Part shown: positions 12,401 through 26,500 of the stretch, piece by piece
Layout of the letters: each line of letters starts with the position of its first letter
Position numbering within the stretch: position 1 is the first letter of the stretch
Position numbers and translations under genes: made by a program
NCBI GenBank assembly: GCA_963669155.1
Contig: OZ022589.1
Location: 5,834,723-5,898,722 of the forward strand
Length of the DNA stretch: 64,000 nucleotides
From: Arbacia lixula
Lineage: Eukaryota; Echinodermata; Echinoidea; Arbacioida; Arbaciidae
Direction: 5' to 3'
The notes under the pieces: model-generated
The model's input: the letters and a program-made list of their open reading frames with translations, nothing else
What the model was told of the DNA's origin: nothing
Databases searched by the model: none

Positions 12401-15400
12401 ATCTGGCAGAGAAGGAGTTAAGGGTTAAAGGAGAATGTCTTTCATGACGATTGTTATTGTGTGTTATCCCAGGGACCATCTGCAGAGGAGACTGGAGCAA
12501 TACAGCAGCCTGCTGAGGCAGAACTGCCAGAGCACCGGGGCCTCAAACTCCCGGGCTAGGCTCCAGATCCTGCTAGGCTCTCTCATTGAGCAGGCTATGC
12601 ACCATAGGGACATCATGGCAGGTATGCAGAATCTAAACTAAACTCACCAATCATACTTACTACTCCACTTCTAAGAGAACTTCATTGGCTTCCCATTCAA
12701 AAATGCATTTGCTTCAAACTTTGTGTACATGTAATATAAGATTCTCTCACACTCTGCTCCTGCCTATCTCCAAGACATAGTTTCCTTATATGGACCTGGG
12801 CATGTCTACAGTAATGGGGTACATTTCTGTTACATTTACTGTAACATTTGCATAAATATCTTAAATCCCAATTATGTATTTTTTTGTCTCTCAAATAAAC
12901 CAACCAATAATGATAAAATATCAAAGAAATGTATTGATTTGCACTTTACAAGGTTTTGTACACTTCAGAAAATTTGCCCTGTACAAATTTGCCATAGCAT
13001 GTTGGTAACGGGACATACGAGTTTGTAACACACTCATCTGTCCCGTTCCCAACGTGCTATGGTAAATGTGTACAGGCTTAGTTTAGAAATAAATGAACAT
13101 TCAGAGCAGGATTTTAGCTGAAGTTATTTTGGAGGAAATTAATTCAACAGTCTGTCATATTTTGGAGGTGCAAGGTGGTCGTAATTTCAAATGATTCAGT
13201 TGTGCCAAAAAATATCCTTTTCCTGTAGACAGACCCACCTGCACGAACACTTCATTCAGTGTCAGATTAAAGCCTCCTGAAAATTTGGAGGAGCATCAAT
13301 TACTATCGATTGGTAACAGAAGTTTCAGTATGTCAGCTCCAAAAACATGGAAAAGTCTCCCACATAAGTAAGAGAATGTTATTCATTAGGAACTTTTAAG
13401 AAACACCTAAAACATTACTATTTTCTCCGTAAACTTTGTATATTCCTTTTTAATTTTTACTGTATTATTCAAAGATTGTAAGTGCTATGGTATACCACAT
13501 TACTGCTGTATGGGATTTTGTGTGCATTTCTTGTGCAAGGAAAGGTGAATCAATTGGGCAGAGAGAGTTAGATTTACTCAACCTGCTTCCTCAAGATTTA
13601 CGGAAGAAGTATTAGATGAGTGAGAGAGACTCAATCTCTTTGTTGGAATCAAAATCATTAATATTTATATGCCACACAAACTGCTGCTCCATGGGGTTTT
13701 GTGTGAATTTCTTGTGCAAAGTAATCTTGAGGCAATGTGTGTGGGTCCACATGCCCTTGTGCAACAGTGAATGATGTCGCTTTTGTGAACCCTGACCCAC
13801 ACGCTGTCTCTTCCTGTCATCTATATTCTATTGTATTGTGTCCTTTGTTTGGTTATCCATGTATTTTCTTGTTATAATATTGTTTTATGTCATGTTATTT
13901 GGATTGTCAAATAAATAATAATAATGATGATAATAAGTGTTGAATTTACCTGACCTGATTACTCAAGATTTACTGAAGAAGGATGAGCTGAGTGAGAGGG
14001 ACTTTGACTGGCGCAGGATCCTGAGATACGAGATGGACTTCAAGACAGTGCTGTGTGCCCTGTCGGTGCCCGATGAATCCGAGGCAGAGACAGGGAGAAA
14101 AAGCGAAGCATCCAAGTCAGTCATGACCCTCAATGATGACGCCTCCGTCACCACGGACCAACGCCCTTCTCGAGGTAACTTGATTTGACACTCTGCTGGA
14201 TTTGTGTTTATTTCAAGTGAATTCACATGAATAACACAAAGAGTTAAAGGCAAGCGATTATTTTGTAGCTAAACCCACATGTTTTTAAAGGGCATATACT
14301 GTACTGGGAAGGCAAAAAAGCCTTCAAAAGGGGATCATGAGCATTGTTCTTGCCAATGGCCTTAAATTCATGTATTGTCCATTTTGCCCTCAAATGATCC
14401 ACATTTTGAGTAATTAATGATTAATGATTAAATTCTCAAAATGTTCGGGCCGAACATTATGACCATTTGTGATTTAATCACTCATTACTCCAAATGTACA
14501 TCATTTGAGGGCAAATAACTTTCAGCAAGCTTCTAAAATGGACAATACATGAATTTAAGACCATTGGCAAGCAGGCCTGTTGGCAAGAACAATGCTCGCA
14601 ATCACATTTTGATCGCTTTTTTTGCCTTCCCAGTACAGTACATGCCCTTTAAACTGATGTTCTGTTCTTTCTTTCATTTGAATACCCTATTCTCCATTTT
14701 GCTCTCCTTCTTTGAACGTTACACTCTTTCTTCCCTTCTAACATAAATTCTTTCATTTGAATACCCTATTCTCCATTTTGCTCTCCTTCTTTGAACGTTA
14801 CACTCTTTCTTCCCTTCTATCTGAAATTCTTTTGCACCAATTCATGTTTGTAGATGGTTACATGTATGTTTAAAATTCAATGTTTATTCAAACTTATGGT
14901 ATGAAACTGAGAATACGTTATAATATGTACAAGGAGGCAGAAAGGCATAGCTATATGTTATAGCCAGGTGATATGTTTTTATATCTTTATGTACATTCCA
15001 TTGAAACACTATACATGTAAGTCCTTGATGCTGGAAGGTCTCATTTTCTTTTACACTGCATGCACTAAACAAACTATCAGAAACCACCATTTACATATCA
15101 TGTAAGTTGCCAGTTGATGCTAATTGATGTATATTTATGTTTATATTTACATATCATGGAAACACTGTAATGTCTTTTATACTAGAAGTGCCCATTTTCA
15201 ATCCATAAACTTTCAGAAGCCCCCATTGCGCCACGGACTAAGACAGCCATCGGGACAGGCTACGCCTTTGGGCCCCTACGTGTGACCCAGCTGGGGGCGC
15301 GGTTCTCCTATGACCATGAGTACCTTGGGCCCGGACCACGCCTTGTGGCCACGCCCCTCACCGATCGCTGCCATCTAAGTCTAACGGCCGCCATGCAGCA

Positions 15401-18400
15401 GAAACGATGCGGCGCGGTGATCGGGCCCTCTGGGGTGGGCAAGACGGAGACGATCAAGGAACTTGCTAAGGTAATGAACAAGAAGAAGAAATCTTTGCTT
15501 TTGTTATTGGCCAGTACGCAACCAATCAATATCCCTTTTCGGACACCTTGCATTAGATTCCCTGGACTCCATGAATACCCAGAGCACTTCAAACTTAGAC
15601 CTATTCTCTGGATTACAGACAGAGCATACTGCCTGAAAAGTCCAGACAAATAATTTCTCTTTCTGGCATTGAAAGAAACTGATAGTTTGTTGCAAATCTG
15701 ACTTTATTTTCTTCACAAGCTTCTCCTCTCCTTTTTCTTTCTTTTTCTGTATAACTACTTTGTTACTACATGTACATGTACCTCACAGCTCTAACTCCTA
15801 CCCTCTCCTTTTTATTTCCCTTTCATCTCATTTATTTATAGTCTTAGCGCCAACAAAATAGCTAAAACGGTCGTGTGTAAGTGTTATGAAGTAAAATAAA
15901 ATTCCATCTTTCCTCTTTCACTCTGTTTTTTTCATCGCATAAGTGGGTCAAATATTCTGCAAGAATACAACAACATGTTACCATTACTATTTTCTGAATA
16001 GTATTAAAAAATAGATTTCTAGATTGAAATATGGTACTCAGAATGCACCAATTCATTTATTGCTACTTTGAAAATGATAATCATTAACCCTTCCATTCCT
16101 ATACCTTAGTTCATGGGTCAGAATCTGGTGGCTCTAGATTGTGCAGTGGACTTCAGCATGGTCATCGTCAGCCAGTTCTTGTCCGGAGCCGTCCAGACCG
16201 GGTCCTGGCTACTGCTGGACAATGCTGACCGCCTGACCCATGGTAAGTCTCACAGATTGTGGTGATATGTTTATTTAGTTTACACCCATGTGTCTTCTTA
16301 GTTTTCATGATTTGGATTCGAAGGGACCAAAAAAATTGCAGTGCAATTATGGTAACAAAAGAAGTATGAAAATACACTAATTAAATGAATAACTATAGCA
16401 ATACATAGCTCATGGTCTGAAGAGGATACAGTAAAGCCTTCCCATACCACAACCTGTGTGGAATGAATGACCTGTCTGTAAAGTCCACATCTCTTGTATC
16501 CCTTGAACAGTGTTTCTCATTGAAAACTTACCTTGAAATAGCCAATCACAGATCAATTTGTAAACATTAATTGCAATCACTGATAATTGATTGTAATTAA
16601 ATGCAATCAGCTCCATACATTTGTACATATTGATTGCAACATCATCTCATGATGTTGTTCAGTTAAACCGCCAAAGAATGCTCTTCCATCTAAAGAACAC
16701 TTTTGATGATAATTTTGTTTTGTATCTGTTTACAGGTGTAATACAGTAGCTGTGGTGAGCAGGCAGCTACAATGCATGTGTCTCTAAATTGTAGTAATTG
16801 AGATAAATGGCTGAAAGATGTTGTTTGCTCATAACAATACTTGTTCTGTTTGCAGGTGTCATGGCTGTTGTAAGCGAGCAGCTGCAGTACCTGTGCCAGG
16901 CGTATCACATCCTTCAAAACACACATTCTGTGTACAACAACAAGGGAGCAAGCAAACACGACTATAAGGTACAAGTCCTCTTTAGTTTATTTTCATCTAT
17001 TTATGATGATATTACATAATTTATGATAATTATATATTGTCATGTACCTTTACTTATTTTGGGGAACCATAATGATAATTCATCGCACCCTTATTTTGAT
17101 TTGATGGGGCTATCCTGTTAAAAAGAGACTCAATAAAACAATAAAATTGAGTACCTAACATTTTTCTTCTGATTTCTTTCTTCCAGATCCCTGAGAGTAA
17201 CCCCAAGAGGAGACATTCCTTGGGAACACTTCACTCTCTCCAGGTCAAAGATCACGGTGTGACGCGGCGACAGAAGACCTTTCCCAGCGCACCAAGTGTG
17301 AGTGGAAAACCGCTTGTGAATTTTATTCCATAGATTGAATGTTTTTTTTTTTTAAATCAGGCATTAGATGTTGTAATCTCTCTTTATCTGGTACTCTCTA
17401 TGTTAATAAGATGATTAATTTATCTGGGCCATGTTGCATATAGGTTTTCCATTATTGTAACTTACCATCAATGGTAACTACTTTGGCAAGAGGTGCAATA
17501 ATGAGAGCTCATTGGCTGTTGCCATAGCACTCACCATTAATGGGAAGTTACAATAATTGAAAACCTATGTGCAACATAGCCCTGGTCGACAAAATAGGCA
17601 GTCTGGTTACACACACTATTGTCACTCCTTCCTTCTTTTCCAGAAGTGATAGTAATTGTGCTCAGACTGATTTGTGGTTGTACTTCAGGGCCCTGTTGCA
17701 TAAAACTTAGCATTGATTGTAACTTTTCTATCCTTGAATTTGATTGACTGTCGAGGGGTGTTGCCATAGTAAGTAACATTGATGACAGAGTAAGCTATCA
17801 ATGGTAAGTTTTATGCAACGGGCCTTAATTGCAAGATAGAGCAACTCCAAGCGGAATACAGTTAAACCTGTTTATTATGTCTTCGCAAGGGAGACAAAAA
17901 AAATTGCCTCCATAACTGTGACTTTGTGCTCTTTATTTGCAGGTTCGTTTGATAAAGTTTCATTTAGAAAGATTGCTCAAGAAAACCACAAAATGTGGGG
18001 TGGTGTTCTGCAAACAAACTTAAGATTTGACATCATTTTTTTTATGAAAGTCCCTTTATAATCCAATGCTGCGATTGATATTTTGGTGCTGTTTGGGACT
18101 TTGGAGTTTTCAGAAGACTAATGAACAGTTTTGGATGCGAGTTTCTTCGGAATACCACCCATGGTCTTTCTATACAGATGGACATTAATGCAGGTTTCAC
18201 TATTGAAGAAAGAAACGAACAAATTATTCTTTTAAAATGTTATCTTTGTTGTTACTTCAGGAGAGACAAGGACCGTCTGCATTTGACAACGTGCTTGCAG
18301 GGGAGGAGGAGGAATGTCCTGTGGCTCAGTTTGGGAAGCGACGCCATTCCATCTCCAGGGCGGAGTATTCCCAAGACGACCACTACGACAGCCACATCAA

Positions 18401-21400
18401 GCCCGTCCCCTTATTCCTGGAGACAGAGGGTCCAGGTATGTCCTCAACTTCTCCATTTATCATTCCAATGAATATTAACCCTCTCAGTACCATAGGTGCA
18501 TGAAATATATAACACACCAATGGGGTTTTCCTTGCTTGGTACTGGAGAGGTTAAACCCAATAGATGAAGGATTATCCCAACTCCCTGGATCATTTTAGTG
18601 CAGATTAACCCTCTCGGTACCATAGGAGCATTTAGTGTATAATACATCAATTTGTTTTTTCCTGGCTTTATTACTGATTTACTGAGTTAAGCCCAATAGT
18701 TGGAGATATCCTCAGCTAGGGCAATATTGATCTGAACTATTTTTGGATAAGGCAAATTGAATATAACAGTAGGTGATTTATTCCAACGAGGGCTAATCAA
18801 ACAGATTAATCTAATCATTTGGGGATTACTCCTAACAATGGGAGTAACACAAGGTAAATTAATCCAAACAGTTAGAGATTGAAGAAGGTTGAGTTAATCC
18901 CTCCTCAATTTGAGGTTAATCTGAAATCCAGAAAGGCAATGCTGTATACTGAGGGATTAATCTAAAACACGGACCATTGATCCAAGCACAATATCTTCAC
19001 TTGGTCTGTTCTTCCAGTCATGAGATACTGGCACACTGCGTCTGCTCAAGATCTATCACTAATTCCTGACCTAAATTACCACATAAAAGAATTGATCCAA
19101 TACAAGAAAGGCATGGTGTCTTTTCTTATATGCTGACAAAATTTTATATTTGCATATTAAAGCTAAATTATGATATATTGGGTATATTGAGTTTATCATT
19201 ATGAAGGAAATTGTTATGATGGAGTTTGTCTAATTTTTGAGCAATGATAGTTAAGGAGGGGACTATCAACACCATGTTTTTCAAACGAACAATTCATCAT
19301 TAAGATTTGTTAATGTATATCTGGCTTGCTTGTTAATATGACATTTATTTTGCACTTGAAATTAGTCATTTCATCAAACCAGTAATGCATACACAGTTCA
19401 AAATACTTGGCTTGTTGCTCAAAATTGTTGTTTTCATACTTAACACGCAAATTTCTACTTTTGACCATGGATACTAATGCTGTCAACCAGCCGATAATGA
19501 TGATTATTATGATGATACTGGTAATAATGTTGGTAATGTTTGGTTGATACTAATATAAATCATGTACAATTATCCAATGTCAATACATATATTCAGTAAA
19601 AGTTCATTATTTTAAATTTTGTCATGCATTTTTGCTTCGCTGTGTAAACCTGTAAGGAGAGCTTTACCATAAAATGACCATGATTATTTCATTTCGCAAT
19701 CTTATTTTACAGTTATGTATGAAGGTTGGTAAACTTTGCAATAAATCAATATCAATGCATAACCAAGCATGGCTTTAGTGTAGCTCAGCAGTAGATGAAT
19801 CATATCATGCTACCTATGATGTGCTTTAAAGTACATTTACCCATGCAGCTGAAATGTTCACAATGCTAATGACATCCTTCATCGCTCTCAATAACCCACT
19901 CCACTTAAAGATATTCATGCTATCAGCAATATGGCAACAACTCAAAGGCAGGTTTCACATGACTTTGCATGACAAAGTACATCTACATGAATGTAGCTTC
20001 CTGAACTGACATACCTGTACTTGCGAAATTTAGTGCATGTACCAGAAAGTGTGCATGATGGTATGCTCATAATGAAAGAAAGGAGCTTTCTTCCAGCCAA
20101 AAACACCATTTCGTTATAAATTTGATGATTTAATGATCTTTTCAACACCCATCGTTTAAACTGTTGTAAGCCCACTTACACTCACCACTTACATACACAA
20201 AAACATAGGCTGTTGTAATACTGTAGTTGCTATACCTCTTAAGTTTGCTGCACCTTAGCCAATCATGTACTATATGGGACGTACAAACATGTGTATGTGG
20301 GAAATTGAAGACAATCAATTTGATTGGCTAAAAGGCGACACCAGGAGGGCTTTTCATGAACGCTGTCAGCACTTCAGTGAAATCCTCGGTTTTGATTGGC
20401 TGAGAGGCACTAGCCTCTGACTGTTACTATGGTAATTGTCGGAAAAAGACAGCTTGTCAGACGAAAAATGTTCATGAAATGCCCTTTGTCTATTGCTGAT
20501 AGCAGAAATGCAGGATAATGTTCACTGATGCCAGCTGTCACTTGATGTCGCGCTTAGAATTGTAACACATTAAAGTGCATTATAGCAAATGTTATGTTTC
20601 AAACACGATGATGACCATTCTTGTATTATTCTCCAGCCTTTTCATTCTCTAATCCTTGGCACTTTAGAAAATGCAGTAGATTTGTTAAGAGTTTTATCAA
20701 ATAACACTTTATTACAAATGTCATTTACTTCCAGATAGGTATGAAGTCATGATTGTAAACATTCTTTCTTTCAGCTCATTTACATTCTTTGATCCTTTGC
20801 ACTTTTAATAGAAAGTGCAGTAACTTTTCTCGGAGTTCGTAGAAAATAGTTCTTCATTGTGTCATTTACTTCCAGATGTGTGTATCAAGTCGTGATCAAA
20901 AATATTTCTTTCTTTTTCCAGTATAATTCTCTGCTGCTTTGCACTTTAGAAAATGTAGTAGATTTGATCTGAGTTTGTAGAAGATCACAGTTGGGCCTGG
21001 GATCAACGTCACAGCTGATTGCAATCTATTACAATCAGACTGCAGTCAATGTATGGAGCTGAATGCATTTGATTGCAATCACTGTGCATTTGATCTCAGG
21101 CTCCACTTTCATATTGTCTATACTTGTGTACAGAAAGTTGATGGGTAACCTTACTCTCAACATGCATTGTTCCGAGCAACCACGCTCATTTCACTTCAAA
21201 CACTCAATCTATATTCCTATGCTCACTTCTGTTATCATGGCCATCAAATACATTTGCTTAGTTCAATGACAATAACATTATAATCTTTTATGTTTATTAG
21301 ATCGATATCCACCTTAAATCTTGTCATGCTAATGATTTGCACCTTTTCCCTTGTAGTACTAGTACAGGAGTTGTTACCAATCACTATAGATGTTTCCTCT

Positions 21401-23415
21401 TTACAATATACTACATATATGCCCATCTGTATCTTCCTACCATATGTTCATGTTCCTATGGTGATGCGTTAGTTAGCGCGCTGCTGACTTCTGATACCAT
21501 CGACATTGAAGTGTTGTTTTTTAGATTAGATTTTAAATTAGATTTACCGGTATATGATATGCTTAGTCTATTTTCATGTAGAAAGCGTAAAAAACAATTC
21601 CTGCAACGGTGATAAAGAAATCTCTTTGGCTCTGTCCTCTCGTTAAAAATATGTTTTCCAAATGCATTGTTCAGAAATAATTATGCAATTCTAGAAAGGT
21701 TCAAATTGTAATAGATGTGTGAGAAATATTTTTTTTCTACTGTTTGGAGTACAATTATGAGAGGCATAGGTTGAGAATGATACATATATCTTACATGTAT
21801 TGAATTGGCACTACAATCATCTCATGCTTCATTCCAACTTCCATAGTAGACCATAGCAATGCCAATAGATTCTTGCATCATTACTGTTACTGTTCATATG
21901 ATGATTTGATAACACACTCTGTTGGATGAATATGTTTTGTATTTCCAACATTTTCTGCCTGTTATCCATATGTACAGTGTATGGCATTATATGCATTGCA
22001 CATCTGAGATTCGTCCCTGCTTTTGTAATGTACTCTATAGTCATACTGTATGATGTTGTCATATCCACAAACATGTTTCATATATTGTAGCGCAATAATC
22101 CTTTGTATGCCAGATAAATTCTTGCTCTATGGGAATTTTATGAATAACTTGTGAAAAAAGGTAGCATGTGGCTCTCAAAAAGTATGAAGAACATTTTGGT
22201 TATAATGTAAACAATGCAAAATGTACTTGGAAATTATTAACATTTGTAAAAAGAAAAAACAACATAAAATAGCTAGTTTGCTGACAATTATGAGAAGTAT
22301 AATACCATTGACCTGGATTGAATATGAAATAATGTAATCTTCAATTTTTATAGCAGTCTTCTTAGTGTTATCATTGATTGATATCATTTAGATGACATAA
22401 ATACATCTTTTATTGATGATACTTTGCACAATAAAACATCTCAAACTTATACATGTACAAACAAATCAATGTGACATGTAAAATACAAGTCATGCAAACC
22501 AGTGGCCAGAAATATAAGCAAAAATAGGACTCATGATCATGGCAAAATGACTGCAATAATTACAGGTCTGGAGACCTCAACCATTTCTTCCCACCTTTAA
22601 CCCTTTGAGTGTCAGATAATCTGCTGCTTCATAGGATTTGTATGTATTACTTTATAAACAAGGTCCCTGTGGCATACAAAGACTTCTGCACCTTGTAAAC
22701 ATTGTACCTTGTTGGCCATCTCCGCCGGGTCTATTAGACAAAAGAAGGGGTGGGCTTTTGAACTTCCGTCTTTCTTGAATAGCTGTCCGAAGGTTGAAAA
22801 GACTGGAATGGCCAGCATTCCAACAATAGTCAGTCCAGTCTTTTGTTTCATTCCACCGCATTGTAAAATAGTATTATAGTATCATAGCATGGACCATAGT
22901 AGGGTCCATGATTGAAGTGAAGAAATGGACCGCAAGCGTCTATTGAATCAAAAGAATGCTGGCGGCCGTATATTGAACAGGACGGGGGATTGTTGAGCAT
23001 GTCATAGAAAAGATTGCATTCAGGATTCCAGGATAGAACAGCAGTTTTTTGTGTCTTCAACTTTTGACAAGACGCCTTAAAGGATACACAGACTTTATTC
23101 AAATAATATTGGGACTATATTTGTCTCCCTCTTTAGCTATGATCGGGCACAAGCCTGTCTCATCGGACGACGCCTCCACAGACTCCCTGGCATTCAGCCC
23201 CGTCCAACAGTGGCAGTACAAGCCGGAGTACTGCGGGTATGTGGGCGTGGCCTCAAGGATGGTCCTGGCCAATGCCAACTACGGCTGTTTTATGACCCTA
23301 GACTCTGGGGACCAGCTGGCTCACACCATCCCAGACAGCCTGAAGGTCGGTTTACCTGTCTCTCTCTTCCCCCCCCCCCCCTCCCCTCTCTCTCCCTCCC
23401 TCTCTCTCTCTCTCC

Positions 23416-23450
<35 letters not shown>

Positions 23451-23533
23451 CCTCTCTCTCTCTCCCTCCCTCTCTCTCTCTCCCTCTCTCCCTCTCTCTC
23501 CCTCTCTCCCTCTCTCTCTCCCTCTCTCTCCCC

Positions 23534-23585
<52 letters not shown>

Positions 23586-26500
23586 AGCACAGACTTTGAT
23601 GTGTTTCATATGAGCATCAGGAGAAGATGTGAAAAGAGTGTCAACTCTCTCATTACCATTGGCATAAAAGTGTAAAGTAAGGTAATAAGGTTTCCCAGAA
23701 CTAGTAATATAAGGCTTAAGAGAAAAACTTTTCCTTTCTTGCACTTTTTCATCTCCCCTGTCACCAATAAATCAAATGACTTGTATTTGTTGAAAAAAAA
23801 ATCTAAAGAAAGCTTTATTATTATTCCCATTCTAATTATTTTTAATGTTGCTTGCAAATATCAATAGCTCAATGAATTATTTTGAGTGGTATCTGATAAC
23901 ACACCACTGCCTTTAATACCATCTGATACCTTATCTTGATTGATATAGGGTGACAGGGTCCCTGATAATTACCTGGTAATAAACTAATATTTTCTTATAT
24001 TGCCCTTTCTCTCTAAATCTTTGACCTCAGAGCTCCATGCGACCTGTTGCCATGGTGATACCAGACATCCACATCATCCTAGAGACCCTCCTGATCTGTA
24101 ACTGCTTCCAAGAAGCTCCCACCCTGGCAGCAAAGCTCTGCCGCCTCACAGAGATGCTTCAGAACTCAGTAAGAAGGCGCAGGAATATAAACCTGGCTGG
24201 GCCATGCTGCATATAGTTTTTTTCAATTATTGTAACTTTCCATCAATGGTAACCACAATGGCAACAACCAAGAAGCTCTCATTATTGCATGCGTTGCTAT
24301 GGTAGTTACCATTGATGGTAACTTACAATATTTTGAATTGAAAATCTACATGTACATGTATGGGCAACATGGCACTGGACTATCATTTCAGTCAATTATC
24401 TAGTCCTTATATGAAGCAATGTTAGTATAAACTTCTACGTTCAACTTAACTCCATTTATACAAGTATTTGTAAAATTTCTTTGATCATTTAGTTAGGTTA
24501 TCAAACATATAGGGCTAGTGATTACACTTTTTAAACGCAAGTAACTGTCTTATCTGATTTTTATGAAACTTTCGTTAATCTGTTTCTAAACATGTTCTGC
24601 GTTTATTTAAGGCAACTTATTAAAAGGATTTCTCTTATTCTATCGATGTATGACATAGGTGACCATTCTGTGCCAATCGTCTTTTTTGGGACGTAAATCT
24701 CTTGTTATTTTCCCCTCTAACTTCCCTGTCAAGGTAATTCTATCAATTCCTTCTTTCCAGAGGCAATATCCATGGAACTTGAGTAATGAGTTGAATTGCC
24801 CTTTAACTCTTAATATGCCACTTGTGCATTTGTTCACCGTCAATGCACACAAATCCCATAGAGCAGCATTTTGTCTGGCTCACTGAGGGTTAATCTGATC
24901 TAATTTCCCTTCAGTTTCCTGACAAGCCTGAGTACAGGCTTGGACTTGGCACCCTGAAGAGTGTGATCCACCTGGCCACTGCTCGCCTCTTCTCCAAGCG
25001 CCAGCGCTACCAGCTATCGGCCGCTACCAGCAGGAGCTTCAATGGCGCTGCCCGGCAAAGCTCTGAAGGTACATACGGCAGCAGTTGCCTGTATGCATGT
25101 TTCTCTCGCATTTGGGAATTGCCCACTTATATGATCCTAATGTTATCAGGGACATGCACAAGGGCTGTACAACGTTCTGCACAATCATTTTTAAGTGTGG
25201 AAAGATATCGTTAGGCAATTTTATGACTCTTTCTTTGTAGTCTCAAGCAACTTTTGAGACCCAAAATCTCAACGCCACATCATTTGAACAAGACAATATC
25301 TTGCCAAAGTTCAATAATTAATGTGATTAAGTCTACAAACCCAAGGGATAGTGTCTTCTTTCATAGAATGCCCCCACTCCTCAAATCCAAACAGCCCAGC
25401 CTCATTAAGGTTAAGGTAAAATTGATTATTGTCTGAAATATCTCTAAAAAAAATTCACTAGATGAATATTGGTAAAGGAAATTGATGATAAACTGCACAA
25501 GTCAAAATGGAATTTAATTAAATTCTGTTAATTTCAATTGTTTTTCAATTAATTTCAAAAAAATTCAATTCATTTGAACAGATTTCAAATAATTTCGATA
25601 GATTTCAATTTCAGTACATTTGCAGTTCATCTTAATTAATTTAAATTTCAATTCATTTCAGAGCTGCTGACCAGCAGCAGTCATGACTTCATCTCTGGCC
25701 TGGAGCAGGATGACCTCCACAAGGAGGAGTGTGCCCTGACCTTTGCCCTCCAGCTCTGCCTGGTGCCCCGCACTCCTGCCCAGGGGGGCGACCCCGCCAC
25801 CCTGAGGGGCCTGCTGAGGTGCCTCTTCCCCTGGGGCATGGGGGGCGTGGCTGGTGGTGGAGGTGGGGGGCTTGGGAAGGGGGCGGAGCATGACCCCGTG
25901 CTGGTGGATGCCATCCAGAGCCAGTTTGTGTCCGACGGTCTGCAGGCCACTCCGCTGCATGTCTCAAAAGTGAGCTGAGAGTCTGCGTTGTTTGACTGTG
26001 CCCAAGCTTTTAAAGTCACTGTTGTTTTCTGTCAAAAATCATTTGAAAAGTGCTATGAAATACTACATTATATATCATGGCCCAATTCAGGAAAAAATAG
26101 GGATTTCCTGTAACTTCTCAGGAAAAGTTAGCCTTATTTTGAATGATCTCTTGGGATTGGACAGGTGTCATAAAACTAACCAGCGCCCTGAAGCATACAC
26201 TCATTTCGAGAGGTACCACAGGTCTAGAACTCTGGATAAAATAAGTCGAGGTTGTGGGGACTACAATAATTATAATAATAATAGCGATGAGAGATGATAC
26301 AAAATGTATAACAAATTTGTGTGCTATGAGTATAACTTTTTAAGATATTTTTTAACATTGAGATTGTCACCTTCCTTTTGTGTGCATGCAGGTACTGGAG
26401 CTGTACGAGTCTCTGCGGTTCAAGTCTGGCGTGGTGCTGGTGGGGCCAGCGGGCAGCGGTAAGACGGTGTGCTACCAGACCCTCTGCAGGGTGCTCAACG

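Larger units (their letters stand above)
18436..23136 (+). other. 4.7 kb intron between W14 and W15
   Basis: AT-rich non-coding DNA. Holds TTAA-ended short units at 18476-18640 (TTAACCCTCTCAGTACC ... GGTACTGGAGAGGTTAA), a foldback at 20347-20484, a three-copy tandem at 20630-20990, and part of a TIR element ending at 23076. No coding potential seen elsewhere. Confidence 0.6.

Noticed and set aside
23049-23744. Long open frames on both strands through the CT microsatellite
   Set aside because: Only the part 23137-23345 (+) is a real exon; the rest is Ser/Leu/Pro or Arg/Glu repeats from (CT)n with no protein character.
25658-26019. Three overlapping minus-strand frames of 92-112 codons
   Set aside because: Shadows of GC-rich exon W18 on the other strand.
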